From Pseudomonadota bacterium (GTDB lineage Bacteria; Desulfobacterota; Desulfobulbia; Desulfobulbales; SURF-16): a stretch of DNA of 42,786 nucleotides. The position numbers and the translations under genes were made by a program. Under the pieces are notes generated by a model. The model saw nothing but the letters and a program-made list of their open reading frames with translations, did not search any database and was not told the DNA's origin. The first letter of the stretch is position 1, and each line of letters begins with the position of its first letter. Of the stretch, positions 1-7,372 are shown one piece after another. The DNA is taken from contig JAHIVT010000105.1 in the NCBI GenBank assembly GCA_018816555.1, forward strand, positions 1 through 42,786, written 5' to 3'.

Positions 1-181
1 CGGAAACTGATCAGTGGTGGCCAGGTATTGACCGGCTCGCCGGAACTGTTATCATAACAACCATTATGGGCTCTGCGAAGGAAATACAGATGACTATCGG
101 CTGAGGACTTTCCGTTTTTCCAGTTTTTTTGCGCGTCTTACGATGCGTTTTGGTCGCAATTCTGGGCATAAAACAAAAAAA

Positions 182-217
182 AGGGCCAAACCCTTTGTTT
201 CCAAAGGATTTGGCCCT
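182..217 (-). terminator. Rho-independent terminator downstream of tRNA-Leu fragment
   Basis: Read on the minus strand this is a 16-bp stem (one G-T wobble) closed by a GAAA tetraloop. It is followed by a run of eight T (plus-strand A run at 175-182). It lies 10 nt beyond the CCA end of the tRNA-Leu fragment, where a tRNA terminator is expected. The terminator accompanies the 3' tRNA half, so either it belongs to the host downstream flank or the element carries it as part of its attachment region. Confidence 0.85.
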
Positions 218-226
218 ATTTATCGA

Positions 227-285
227 TGGTGCCGAAGGCGAGACTCGAACTCGCACAACCGTAGGTTACTACCCCCTCAAGATAG
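227..285 (-). tRNA. tRNA-Leu(GAG) 3' fragment, probable attachment site
   Basis: On the minus strand the sequence reads as an anticodon stem-loop with GAG anticodon (loop TTGAGGG), a variable arm, a T arm with GTTCGAGTC, the acceptor 3' strand CTTCGGC and an encoded ACCA. The 5' half (acceptor 5' strand GCCGAAG and D arm) is missing; the DNA at 286-320 is extremely AT-rich and unrelated to tRNA. A 3' tRNA half beginning at the anticodon arm is the usual duplicated core left by tyrosine-recombinase integration. In that reading the element lies to the right and host DNA to the left. It could also be attP on a circular form. Confidence 0.8.
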
Positions 286-413
286 ATTATATTATTTTAA
301 TTCAATATATTATATGGAATAGTCGCAATTTTGGGCGCACTTTGTTTTGTAAACCAAGCACTGATTACCAACCGTTTCCCCAATATCTTGCACTCCCAAC
401 CCATCATTGTAAA

Positions 414-1574
414 TCAGGTTGTTCTACATTGCCCCTTTGAGAGGAATTTGTTCAGCACTTTTCGATGCAAAGGGATGACATCTACCACATCATTTTCGAG
501 ATTTTCGTAAGCCATACCACATTCTTTTCTGTTCACCTCGCAGAATTTCACATGGCAGATGTAAACTCCGATTTCCTTGTCGCATATGCTTAAGGTATTA
601 CCTGAGGCTGAGTCAGAATCAGGCCAGAATTTTTCAGAATTGTTCAGCAAGGCATTGCCAATGGCATTGGTCGCTCGGCCGGAAAACCCGAATAGGGCCA
701 TGACGATATTTTCAGCTTCTCGGATGATTATCACGATTCCCGCATCATTTTTCCCGCGTTGCCATTTAAGAAATTGCCATTCAAAATTTTCATCCAGGTA
801 ATAGGTTCCATGATCAAGTTCCCCGCTCTTTCCCGGGGGATTAGATGGGCTGCCGAAACAGCTTGGCACAGGGCGGTCGAACTTCCTGTAGCACAGGTAG
901 AAAGGGACTCTGGTCTCTTCAACAGGTGGAACAAATGCTTCGCAGCCAAAAAGGTCAGCCACCAGATATTCAACCAGATAATTCACCCTCTGGCTGCCTA
1001 TCATAATAATTGACCAACAATTTTTTCTGTTATTGCACATGGCTTTAAAAATACGGCCTGCACGTTCTTTATCCTCGGCAAATCCACCGTCACCGGTATC
1101 AACCACTCCCGGAGTAAAGGTGAAAGGGACATACAGCATTTTCACGGCAGGTTTTGCGTTACGAAGGTCTGCCTCTGAAGAAAGATAATGAATTATCTTA
1201 GAGGAGACCACAGCGTCATGCCGTGATATCGAGACCGGCGGTGCGACTTGTGGTGTCGTTATCATGCTTGCCGTCAGGTGATATTCACCCAGGTAAATAT
1301 GAATTCTATCCGATTGCCCGATGGCTCGCCATAACCCGGCCGGCCTGACACCCAACAAGGCTCCAGGGAGAATTTCAGCAGGTACCCCCCTCTCAATCAG
1401 CCATACGCAAATCTTTTCCATAACTTCAAGTTTAGGACTCTGGATCTGATTTCGGAGAAACTTCCCTACAGTATGCCGATGAAGGCCGCAATCCTTTGCA
1501 ATCTGGGTTTCTATGCCATACCTGTAGAGGTTATATTGTTCAAGTAGCTGTTTTAACCGCCATTCAAGCTTCAT
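414..1574 (-). CDS. HTH transcriptional regulator, hypothetical
   Basis: 386 aa from the ATG at 1574, chosen because GAGGAGTG lies 7-8 nt upstream; an in-frame extension to 1742 exists but has no such site. Residues about 1-60 form a repressor-type helix-turn-helix (WRLKQLLEQYNLYRYGIETQIAKDC, then GLHRHTVGKFL). The remaining 320 residues show no domain I recognise; they contain no signal peptide or membrane segment. It is the first gene inside the putative attachment site, divergent from the excisionase-like and replication genes, which suits an element regulator. The palindrome at 1834-1848 upstream is a possible operator (inference). Confidence 0.75.
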   Translation of the reverse strand: MKLEWRLKQLLEQYNLYRYGIETQIAKDCGLHRHTVGKFLRNQIQSPKLEVMEKICVWLIERGVPAEILPGALLGVRPAGLWRAIGQSDRIHIYLGEYHLTASMITTPQVAPPVSISRHDAVVSSKIIHYLSSEADLRNAKPAVKMLYVPFTFTPGVVDTGDGGFAEDKERAGRIFKAMCNNRKNCWSIIMIGSQRVNYLVEYLVADLFGCEAFVPPVEETRVPFYLCYRKFDRPVPSCFGSPSNPPGKSGELDHGTYYLDENFEWQFLKWQRGKNDAGIVIIIREAENIVMALFGFSGRATNAIGNALLNNSEKFWPDSDSASGNTLSICDKEIGVYICHVKFCEVNRKECGMAYENLENDVVDVIPLHRKVLNKFLSKGQCRTT

Positions 1575-1833
1575 AAGCGCACTCCTCAGATGTTCAGGGG
1601 AAAATCCAAAGAAATAATCCGATCCAATTAAAAATTGAAAAAATTTGTTATCTCCGATGAGAGAGGTTCCATTTCTTTCATATTTGGCGCTCTCGTGAAA
1701 CATCTCCCTGCATACTTGTCCCGCCAAATGCCAAGTTGGCACAATTAATCGACAACTTTATTATCCAAAGATGTATCTGAATAATGCCTGGAACGCCTCG
1801 AACTGCTCTTGGGGAGCGACAGCTTTATTTTAC

Positions 1834-1848
1834 ATAACATATTGTTAT
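1834..1848. promoter_or_regulatory. Palindrome, possible repressor operator
   Basis: ATAACA-TAT-TGTTAT: perfect 6-bp arms around a 3-bp centre, 12 bp upstream of a TTGACA hexamer. It lies between the divergent HTH regulator and the excisionase-like gene. Operator function is inferred from position and symmetry only. Confidence 0.4.
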
Positions 1849-1859
1849 AATTATTTTAT

Positions 1860-1888
1860 TTGACATATACTCTCTGCTCATGTATGCA
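1860..1888 (+). promoter_or_regulatory. Possible promoter for excisionase-like/trfA genes
   Basis: TTGACA at 1860-1865, a 17-bp spacer, then TATGCA at 1883-1888. The -35 is perfect and the -10 is poor. It points towards the genes at 2048 and 2321. Confidence 0.3.
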
Positions 1889-2047
1889 AATCATATAGGT
1901 GCCAGGCTAATCAACGCTACCGTTATTAATAATACAAGTAGGCATATAAAAGAGCAACTCATAAAAACCTGAATAGCAACTTTACGGGCGAGGATTTCCA
2001 TACAGACCTGATGGGATACGAGAAGCAGGCGGAGAGGCTTACAGAAA

Positions 2048-2272
2048 ATGATGCGAGACAATCCCATAACAATTGATGAGGCAGCCAAATTGACAAAATG
2101 CAGCTACCACACCATCCATCGCGCCATCAAGAAAGGCGATCTTGCCGCCTACAAACCCGGAAAAACGGTTTTGATACTGGAAAAAGACCTTGCGGCCTGG
2201 TTTCAGAGCAAGAGGGTGCTGGCAGTGAGAATAGGAAGACCTCGACGGCGGATTAAAGTTTATGGCGAGTAA
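2048..2272 (+). CDS. Excisionase-family (HTH_17/MerR-like) DNA-binding protein
   Basis: 74 aa. Nearly the whole protein is the winged-helix 'excisionase family' fold: ITIDEAAKLTKCSYHTIHRAI (HTH), then KKGDLAAYKPGKTVLILEKDLAAWF (wing and C-terminal helix), ending in a basic tail (RIGRPRRRIK). Members act as recombination directionality factors or small transcriptional regulators. ATG codons occur at both 2048 and 2051. It lies 48 bp upstream of the trfA-like gene and near the tRNA attachment site, so excision control or replication control are both possible. The sequence alone cannot choose. Confidence 0.75.
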   Translation: MMRDNPITIDEAAKLTKCSYHTIHRAIKKGDLAAYKPGKTVLILEKDLAAWFQSKRVLAVRIGRPRRRIKVYGE

Positions 2273-2320
2273 TACAAGAATTTGCCGTTGGGTAAAACGA
2301 CAGATTAATCGCAGGGTGAG

Positions 2321-3226
2321 ATGAGTATTGCCTCTCATGGAAAAAGCTCTTCCGGCGCAGGGGAGAAAAATACTTCTCCGGAATCATATTTCCGTCTTCT
2401 TCTCCCGTCAGAACTGCAAAACAAAGTACGCGCCCTGGAGAATATCCCCCGCCTGCCCGATTGGCCGGAAAAAACACGAGGTTTGCCGAACCTTTTCCTG
2501 CGTTCCGCTCTTTTCGGGGTAATCAAGCGTGGCCGCCGGCGAGCCGTCAAAGGTGAATTGGTTGCGGCGGTCAAAGGACTCGATATCCGGTATACCGGCT
2601 GGCGTCTGGATCAGGGTGATTTTGACGTTCTGGCCCATGCACTTCACCTGGTCTCCAAGGACCAGCAGAAATCAACGGGCGGCTTCGTGCAGTTTACGGC
2701 CAAGGGTTTTCTCAGGAGAATCGGCCGAAAGGCCGGGAAATCAGGACGTGAATGGCTCAAGGATTCCTTCAGGCGTCTTACCGCCTCGGCGGTGGAAATC
2801 AAGCTTGAGATCCCGCATGGATATGGGCCTGACTTTTTCACCTATGTCGGTTCGCTGATCGATGAATTTTATTACAACGCCCGCGAGCAAAGCTATTTCC
2901 TGAAGGTCAATCCCAAACTCGCCAAAATCTTTGATGCCGGTTGGACCCAGTTGCAGTGGCAACAACGGCTCCAGTTGAAGACCGATCTCGCCAAATGGCT
3001 GCACGGTTTCTACTCCAGCCACAGAACTCCTTACCCGGTAAAGGTGGCCACGCTCATGCGCCTGTGCGGGTCCGAGTGTCACCGGTTGGTCGATTACCGT
3101 CGCAGCCTGCGAAGCGCCATGGATGAACTTGTCCGCGTGGGCGCCGTCGCTGACTGGAGAATCGACCAGGAGGACAAGGTCCATGTGACCCGTAACCTCT
3201 CGGGCGCGGTATCGGAATCGGATTAG
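2321..3226 (+). CDS. trfA: TrfA-family replication initiator protein
   Basis: 301 aa. The protein matches the plasmid initiator TrfA family: LPNLFLRSALFGVI near residues 55-70, an RYTGWRLDQGDFDVL segment, GFVQFTAKGFLRRIGR, and a second winged helix with SYFLKVNPKLAKIFDAGWTQ and basic residues. Such initiators bind iterons through tandem winged helices and open the origin in the host cytoplasm. Its stop codon is immediately followed by, and shares one base with, the first of eight iterons, the classic initiator-origin layout. AGGGTGAG precedes the ATG at 2321. It implies that the element can replicate autonomously, at least transiently. Confidence 0.85.
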   Translation: MSIASHGKSSSGAGEKNTSPESYFRLLLPSELQNKVRALENIPRLPDWPEKTRGLPNLFLRSALFGVIKRGRRRAVKGELVAAVKGLDIRYTGWRLDQGDFDVLAHALHLVSKDQQKSTGGFVQFTAKGFLRRIGRKAGKSGREWLKDSFRRLTASAVEIKLEIPHGYGPDFFTYVGSLIDEFYYNAREQSYFLKVNPKLAKIFDAGWTQLQWQQRLQLKTDLAKWLHGFYSSHRTPYPVKVATLMRLCGSECHRLVDYRRSLRSAMDELVRVGAVADWRIDQEDKVHVTRNLSGAVSESD

Positions 3227-3396
3227 GGGGCATAGCACTCACACTCAGGGGGCACAGCAGTCACGGTGAGGGGGCATAACACTCACATCAGGGGGGCATG
3301 GCACTCACACCCAGGGGCATAGCAGTCACACCGGGGGGGCATAACACTCACGGCAGAGGGGGCATAGCAGTCACGCAAAGGGGGCATAGCAGTCAC
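3226..3396 (+). repeat. Eight 17-bp iterons
   Basis: Consensus GGGGGCATARCASTCAC (first base A in copy 5). Copies start at 3226, 3248, 3270, 3292, 3313, 3335, 3358 and 3380, giving a period of 21-23 bp (mostly 22). That is about two helical turns, so all copies face the same side of the DNA. The 4-6 bp between copies differ. Position directly after the TrfA-like initiator supports iteron function (initiator binding and copy control). Confidence 0.92.
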
Positions 3397-3529
3397 ACTC
3401 TGCAAGAATACAAACGGCCGAATCGCCCGCCAATAAAGGGCTGCGAGGCAACGGTCGCAAGTGGCTAATCATCTTTAATCCTACTTTAATCTTAAAAGAA
3501 AGGGGGCGTGTAAGAGGCCTGAAACAAAA
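3226..3529 (+). other. Putative vegetative replication origin (oriV)
   Basis: The iteron array is followed by a GC-rich spacer and an AT-rich stretch at about 3465-3500. That stretch has two copies of CTTTAATC (3473-3480 and 3484-3491), the kind of short repeat seen in DNA unwinding elements. No gene fits in this 300-bp stretch. Assignment as oriV is inferred from the adjacent trfA-like gene. Confidence 0.7.
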
Positions 3530-4063
3530 ATGACACTATCAGTCGCAAATATTCAGCAAACGGACAGCAACGAAATGTGGGCAATGGCAATGCAGTGGGT
3601 CTCGGAAAACCGCAAACTCATCCGCCAGATAGCATCGCCCTACATCCGGCATATGGCGGCAGACAGCAATGATCTCTTCCAGGAGGCGGCTATAGCTGCC
3701 TACAAGGCGCTGATCTCTTCCCAAAAAAAGGAAAAACCAAATCAGTTTGTTCCCTTCTTCCGGGTCATCTTCAAAACAAACTGTATCAGGCTGGCATCGG
3801 GAATTCAGACGGTGCAAAGCCTGGAAGATTATCAGCTGCCTTGTCCGGAAAAGCCGGAGGAGTCGGATGAACTGGAAACCGGCAGGATTGAAGAGGCATT
3901 GCAAGCCGTCAGTAAACGGCAGCGGGAAATCTGCATCTGGCTTTTGCAGCAACCGGAACCGGTCAGCACCCCGGATCTGGCCAGAAAATTCAAGGTCAGC
4001 CGCCGACATGCCTGCCGCCTGATCAGCAGCAGCATTGAGCGCATTTCGGGAACGGTTCGATGA
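3530..4063 (+). CDS. Sigma-70 family RNA polymerase sigma factor-like protein
   Basis: 177 aa. Residues about 30-95 resemble sigma region 2 (DSNDLFQEAAIAAYKAL followed by QFVPFFRVIFKTN, with the acidic-aromatic core-binding pattern). Residues about 118-172 resemble region 4 with a helix-turn-helix (STPDLARKFKVSRRHACRLI). Spacing and size fit a small group 4 or phage-type sigma. It lies between the origin and the transfer operon and overlaps the next gene by 4 nt (ATGA), so the two are probably co-translated. It could direct transcription of the tra region (inference). No anti-sigma gene is evident. Confidence 0.7.
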   Translation: MTLSVANIQQTDSNEMWAMAMQWVSENRKLIRQIASPYIRHMAADSNDLFQEAAIAAYKALISSQKKEKPNQFVPFFRVIFKTNCIRLASGIQTVQSLEDYQLPCPEKPEESDELETGRIEEALQAVSKRQREICIWLLQQPEPVSTPDLARKFKVSRRHACRLISSSIERISGTVR

Positions 4064-4515
4064 ATGTGACAATCACGGAATACGCGGCAGCGTCGCTCAT
4101 CCCCAAACGCATTCTCCGTTATCTGCACCGTGAAGGAATCATCCAGGATCCTCTCCGCCCGGATGACCATATCGGCCTGCAATTTCTCGAAAAGATCTGG
4201 GGCCGGAAAGAGGTGCTTCGAGCTCAATTAACCAAACTCGCCATGAAGGCCCGGCTCAGTTTTATCCGAACCGCCGACTTCTCAACCAAGTGGGAACGAT
4301 ATGCCTACAGCCGCTTCCGCAACCAGGAGCCGGGGAAAAAGCTGGCCATGCAATTGGTGATCGAGGAGATCGAAACCACCTTCTTTTTTCGGCTGAACAA
4401 ACCGCAGATAAACCGGCTGTATAAGATCCGCAATCGGGCCCAGGTTGCCAGGCACCGGGGAAGAAATCCTGCCGAAGTTGAACGGCAACCTCTCTTACCG
4501 AGCGCAAACAAATAA
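4060..4515 (+). CDS. MerR-like N-terminal protein, hypothetical
   Basis: 151 aa. The first 60 residues look like a divergent MerR/excisionase-type winged helix (IPKRILRYLHREGII, then a hydrophobic IWGRKEVLRAQL helix). The C-terminal half is rich in Arg/Lys (NRLYKIRNRAQVARHRGRN) and unrecognised. The start overlaps the stop of the sigma-like gene (ATGA at 4060), suggesting translational coupling and a shared regulatory job. No signal peptide or membrane segment. Confidence 0.6.
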   Translation: MNVTITEYAAASLIPKRILRYLHREGIIQDPLRPDDHIGLQFLEKIWGRKEVLRAQLTKLAMKARLSFIRTADFSTKWERYAYSRFRNQEPGKKLAMQLVIEEIETTFFFRLNKPQINRLYKIRNRAQVARHRGRNPAEVERQPLLPSANK

Positions 4516-4532
4516 GTAATAAACAGCATTTA

Positions 4533-4561
4533 TTGACCGCTTACCGGAAAAGAAATATTCA
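4533..4561 (+). promoter_or_regulatory. Possible promoter of the tra operon
   Basis: TTGACC at 4533-4538, a 17-bp spacer, then TATTCA at 4556-4561, about 90 bp upstream of the dsbC start. The -10 is weak (3 of 6), which would fit a need for an activator or an alternative sigma factor. Confidence 0.3.
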
Positions 4562-4649
4562 ACTCTGCCGGCAAAAATCCGGACAAAAAAATGAAATAAT
4601 GAAATACCGGTCACACGATCAGGAAAAAGAAAACAGAGGTGAGACAACA

Positions 4650-5372
4650 ATGAAAAAAACTCTTCTGCTATCAACTGCCTGTTTGTTCTGCTGCGCGTCT
4701 CTAACCCGGGCCGCAACCTGCGAAGACGAGACACGGGCCATCCTGCAAAACACCTATCCCTCTTTTTCATTCGAGACAGTGGGCCCTACGCCGATAGACG
4801 ATCTCTGCGAGGTGGCTTCCGAAAAGAACACCATCTATTTCGCACCAAAGACAGGCCATCTCATCTTTGGGGAGATCTGGAGCAAGGACGGCAGGAACAT
4901 TACCGCGGAGGAGCAGGAAAAAAGAATTACACAGTCACTTGACGCCCTGCCGCTTTCCAAGGCGGTGAAAATCGGCAGCGGCTCCAATACGGTCATCGAG
5001 ATCACCGACCCCGATTGTCCATATTGCCGCAAAGGGTCAGAATTCTTCGCCGGCAGGTCCGATGTGACCAGATATATCTTTTTCATGCCGCTCGATCAAA
5101 TGCATCCCGATGCCGCCCGCAAGGCGGAATTCATCCTGGCCGCCAAGGATCAGGCCAAGGCGTATGAGCAGGTGATGTCAGGGGCCTTTGACTTCTCCCC
5201 TCTTCCGGAATTTACCCCTGCGGGCTTGCTTAATGAGCACCGAAAGATCGCGGCAGGACTGCGGATCAGTTCAACACCGAGATACTGGATCAACGGTCAG
5301 CCGGTATCCGGGTTCAACCCCGCACAAATTGAGGAAATTCTCAGCAATACCGTCCGGGAAAAAGGCCGGTGA
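4650..5372 (+). CDS. dsbC: DsbC-family thiol:disulfide isomerase
   Basis: 240 aa. The start at 4650 is chosen over upstream in-frame ATGs because it gives a clean signal peptide (MKKTLLLSTACLFCCASLTRA) and has AGAGGTGAG before it. The mature protein has a short N-terminal dimerisation-type region and a thioredoxin-fold domain with the active site CPYC at residues 123-126, plus the cis-Pro region SSTPRYWING near the end. Periplasmic isomerase, expected to shuffle disulfides in the Cys-rich transfer proteins TraN, TraU and TraH. It is the first gene of the tra cluster, as a DsbC homologue also is in several IncF-like integrative elements. Confidence 0.88.
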   Translation: MKKTLLLSTACLFCCASLTRAATCEDETRAILQNTYPSFSFETVGPTPIDDLCEVASEKNTIYFAPKTGHLIFGEIWSKDGRNITAEEQEKRITQSLDALPLSKAVKIGSGSNTVIEITDPDCPYCRKGSEFFAGRSDVTRYIFFMPLDQMHPDAARKAEFILAAKDQAKAYEQVMSGAFDFSPLPEFTPAGLLNEHRKIAAGLRISSTPRYWINGQPVSGFNPAQIEEILSNTVREKGR

Positions 5373-5396
5373 CCATTAATTTTACGAGGACACGAT

Positions 5397-5756
5397 ATGA
5401 AAAAAGCAAAACCACGCATGACCGGTCCTGGCGGCCTGTTTCCCATGGGCTGCAAGCACAAGAAATCAATCATCACCCTGATGGTTTTCGGGGCGGCATG
5501 TCTGCTGGCCGCAACCAGGGCGAATGCCTTCAATGCCCCGGCCGCCGGCACCTTTGCCTTTGATATTTACGATATCGGGGTCAATCAGATCCTGAAAGGC
5601 CCCATCGGTTTTGCCGCCGGCGTCGGGTCCATGGTGGCCGCCTCGGTCATGGCCATCCGGCAGATGCTGTTGCCGGCTGTCGCGACCGTGTTGGGCGGCG
5701 CCTTTCTTCTCAAGGCCGACAGTGTTGTTACATCTCTGGGCGCGCTGATCGGGTAA
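5397..5756 (+). CDS. traA: TraA-like conjugative propilin
   Basis: 119 aa, between dsbC and traL. A long leader with a hydrophobic stretch ends at TRANA; signal peptidase cleavage there would leave a mature pilin of about 73 aa starting FNAPAAG. The mature part has two hydrophobic helices (GFAAGVGSMVAASVMAI and LLPAVATVLGGAFLL), as in F-pilin, separated by a short basic loop. ATG 5397 follows GAGG. The product would be stored in the inner membrane and polymerised into the pilus by the Tra apparatus. Confidence 0.8.
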   Translation: MKKAKPRMTGPGGLFPMGCKHKKSIITLMVFGAACLLAATRANAFNAPAAGTFAFDIYDIGVNQILKGPIGFAAGVGSMVAASVMAIRQMLLPAVATVLGGAFLLKADSVVTSLGALIG

Positions 5757-5761
5757 GCCAG

Positions 5762-6040
5762 ATGTCGGACAACGTAAAAAGAGCCTTTCCCCAATATCTT
5801 TCTGCGCCGTTTCAGATCCTCTGGTACGAAAGCGACGAACTGGCCCTGTTCATGTTCTTCCTGGTCCTGGCCCTGATGTACGGCAATGTTTTCTGGCTGC
5901 TGCTCATTTCCGGGCCATATATCTACAGCCGGATCAAACGCCAGAACCCCCGGGGTTTTCTCTGTCATCTGCTCTACATGGCGGGACTCATCAGGATGAA
6001 AAATTATCCAGCCTATTTTGAGAAGGTTTTCATCGAATAG
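5762..6040 (+). CDS. traL: TraL pilus assembly protein
   Basis: 92 aa, five bases after traA. It has the TraL layout: a short cytoplasmic N-terminus (FPQYLSAPFQILWYESDEL), hydrophobic segments (ALFMFFLVLALMYGNVFWLLLISGPYIYS) and a basic C-terminus (YFEKVF). TraL is a small inner-membrane T4SS component (VirB3-like) that works with the TraC ATPase in pilus assembly. Typical family length. Confidence 0.85.
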   Translation: MSDNVKRAFPQYLSAPFQILWYESDELALFMFFLVLALMYGNVFWLLLISGPYIYSRIKRQNPRGFLCHLLYMAGLIRMKNYPAYFEKVFIE

Positions 6041-6046
6041 ACCGCC

Positions 6047-6604
6047 ATGCATACGAGTATTTTCCTGCAGAAAACCAGCAACCTGTTCACCGAAAACAGA
6101 CTGCTGAAATTCGTGATCGTCGTGCTTGCCATGGCCATGGTGGTCAACTCCATCTTGGTGAGCCGGGCGATCAAATACCAGCGGGTCATCCTGATCCCGC
6201 CTAAAATCACCGGTACCATCGAATTTGTGGAAGGAAAACCCTCCGACCAGTACATCCGTGATCTGGCCCGGAGAATGGTGAGTCTTGCCGCCACCTATTC
6301 ACCGGCCACAGCCAGGAATCAATTTGATGAATTCCTCGGCTTTTACGCTCCCGATGCCTACCCCGAGGCCGCCAAAGCCTGGTATGCCCTGGCCGGCCGG
6401 GTTGAGGAAAGCCAGGTCAGCACGGTCTTTTATCTGCGCAACCTGATCCTGGACAGCAAAAGTCAGCGCCTGGAATTAAGCGGCGATCAGCGGCAGTTTG
6501 CCGAGGACCGGCTCATTGAATCCGGCCGGAAGACCTATGAGGCCAGATACAGGATCGAGGACGGCCGGTTTTTCCTCATCTCGTTTCTGGAAAAGCGTTC
6601 ATAG
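6047..6604 (+). CDS. traE: TraE pilus assembly protein
   Basis: 185 aa, 6 bases after traL. One N-terminal transmembrane helix (FVIVVLAMAMVVNSILVSRAI, around residues 22-42) is followed by a periplasmic domain with the TraE features: PPKITGTIEFVEGKPS and repeated beta strands ending in RYRIEDGRFFLISFLEK. It corresponds to VirB8, a scaffold of the inner-membrane complex. Length and order (L-E-K-B) are typical. Confidence 0.9.
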   Translation: MHTSIFLQKTSNLFTENRLLKFVIVVLAMAMVVNSILVSRAIKYQRVILIPPKITGTIEFVEGKPSDQYIRDLARRMVSLAATYSPATARNQFDEFLGFYAPDAYPEAAKAWYALAGRVEESQVSTVFYLRNLILDSKSQRLELSGDQRQFAEDRLIESGRKTYEARYRIEDGRFFLISFLEKRS

Positions 6605-6625
6605 CAGCGGAAGTGGAGAGATAAG

Positions 6626-7372
6626 ATGTTAAAATCCTGTTCGATGATAGTCATGCTGGCCCTGTTTGTTGCGGCGCCTGTTCAGGCCGACCAGCTCACC
6701 GGCCCGATTCCGCCGGAGGTGACGACAGCGGTGGATCTGTCCTCTTCCGATGTCAACCGGATCAATTGCCCCGGTACGATCAATGATCTGATCTTTTCCA
6801 AGGAAAAAGGGATTGAAGGGCATTTTATGGGGAGTAACGCCTTTGTGAAATTTGCCATCAGCGTTGAAGGCGATGAGAAACACTATGCGGATACGCCCAG
6901 CGAGTTGTTCGTCAGCTGCAACAACACCATTTATACCCTGATTGCCACGCCCAAAAGAATCCCTTCCGTCACCCTGCGCCTGGCCCCCTCTCCATCCCAG
7001 GACCTGAAACAGAATATCGACCACTACCAGGCTCTGCCTTTTGAGAAAAAGGTGCTGCAACTGGTGCGCGAGGCCTACCTGCAGGAGTATCAGGAGAGCT
7101 ACCGGATAACCGCGGCTGACATGGAAGTCAACATCTCCGCGGATCTGACCGTCCGCCTGAAAAAGATCGTGGATGTCGAAGGGGTGGGCCTGCGCTTGAA
7201 GGAATATCTGGTACATCCGACTGCTGACCAATCTGTCAGCATCACGGAAAAGGATTTTCTGAAATCCCGGCTGGGTGAACGGATCATTGCCGTGGCAGTC
7301 GAAGACTATACCATTGAGCCAGGCAAGTCGTCCCGCGTCTTTATTGTCGAGCAACGAGGGGAGGAGTCGTGA
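6626..7372 (+). CDS. traK: TraK secretin-like outer-membrane complex protein
   Basis: 248 aa with a signal peptide (about residues 1-21, ending APVQA). It is the VirB9-like component of the F-type core complex: the mature part contains SSSDVNRINCPGTINDLIFSKEKG near its start, typical of TraK, and a C-terminal beta domain. GGAG precedes the ATG. It ends in a 4-nt GTGA overlap with traB, its direct partner in the TraK-TraB-TraV envelope-spanning complex. Confidence 0.9.
   Translation: MLKSCSMIVMLALFVAAPVQADQLTGPIPPEVTTAVDLSSSDVNRINCPGTINDLIFSKEKGIEGHFMGSNAFVKFAISVEGDEKHYADTPSELFVSCNNTIYTLIATPKRIPSVTLRLAPSPSQDLKQNIDHYQALPFEKKVLQLVREAYLQEYQESYRITAADMEVNISADLTVRLKKIVDVEGVGLRLKEYLVHPTADQSVSITEKDFLKSRLGERIIAVAVEDYTIEPGKSSRVFIVEQRGEES

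Larger units (their letters stand above)
153..336. repeat. 15-bp direct repeat flanking the tRNA fragment
   Basis: GTCGCAATTCTGGGC at 153-167 and GTCGCAATTTTGGGC at 322-336 are 14/15 identical, in the same orientation, on either side of the terminator and tRNA-Leu half. Such a layout resembles arm-type integrase binding sites around a recombination core. If both copies belong to the element, the whole stretch would be an attP-like region rather than an integrated junction. No integrase gene is visible to confirm this. Confidence 0.55.
1575..2047. other. Regulatory intergenic region between divergent genes
   Basis: No convincing gene of ordinary size. It separates the minus-strand HTH regulator from the plus-strand excisionase-like gene and is AT-rich around 1825-1900. 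It holds a short palindrome and a possible promoter (separate entries). A 30-codon ORF at 1880-1972 starts inside the possible promoter and has no ribosome binding site, so I do not call it. Confidence 0.5.

Noticed and set aside
1-104. Open frames at the left edge (frame 1 to a stop at 55-57; frame 3 from base 3 to 104)
   Set aside because: Two plus-strand frames are open over such a short stretch and neither peptide is recognisable, so no partial gene can be chosen.
1880-1972. 30-codon ORF upstream of the excisionase-like gene
   Set aside because: No ribosome binding site, starts within the possible promoter, and no recognisable sequence.
3226-3396. Repeat array resembling a CRISPR array
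   Set aside because: Spacers are only 4-6 bp, repeats are 17 bp and not fully conserved, and no cas gene is present. The adjacent TrfA-like initiator makes iterons the right call.
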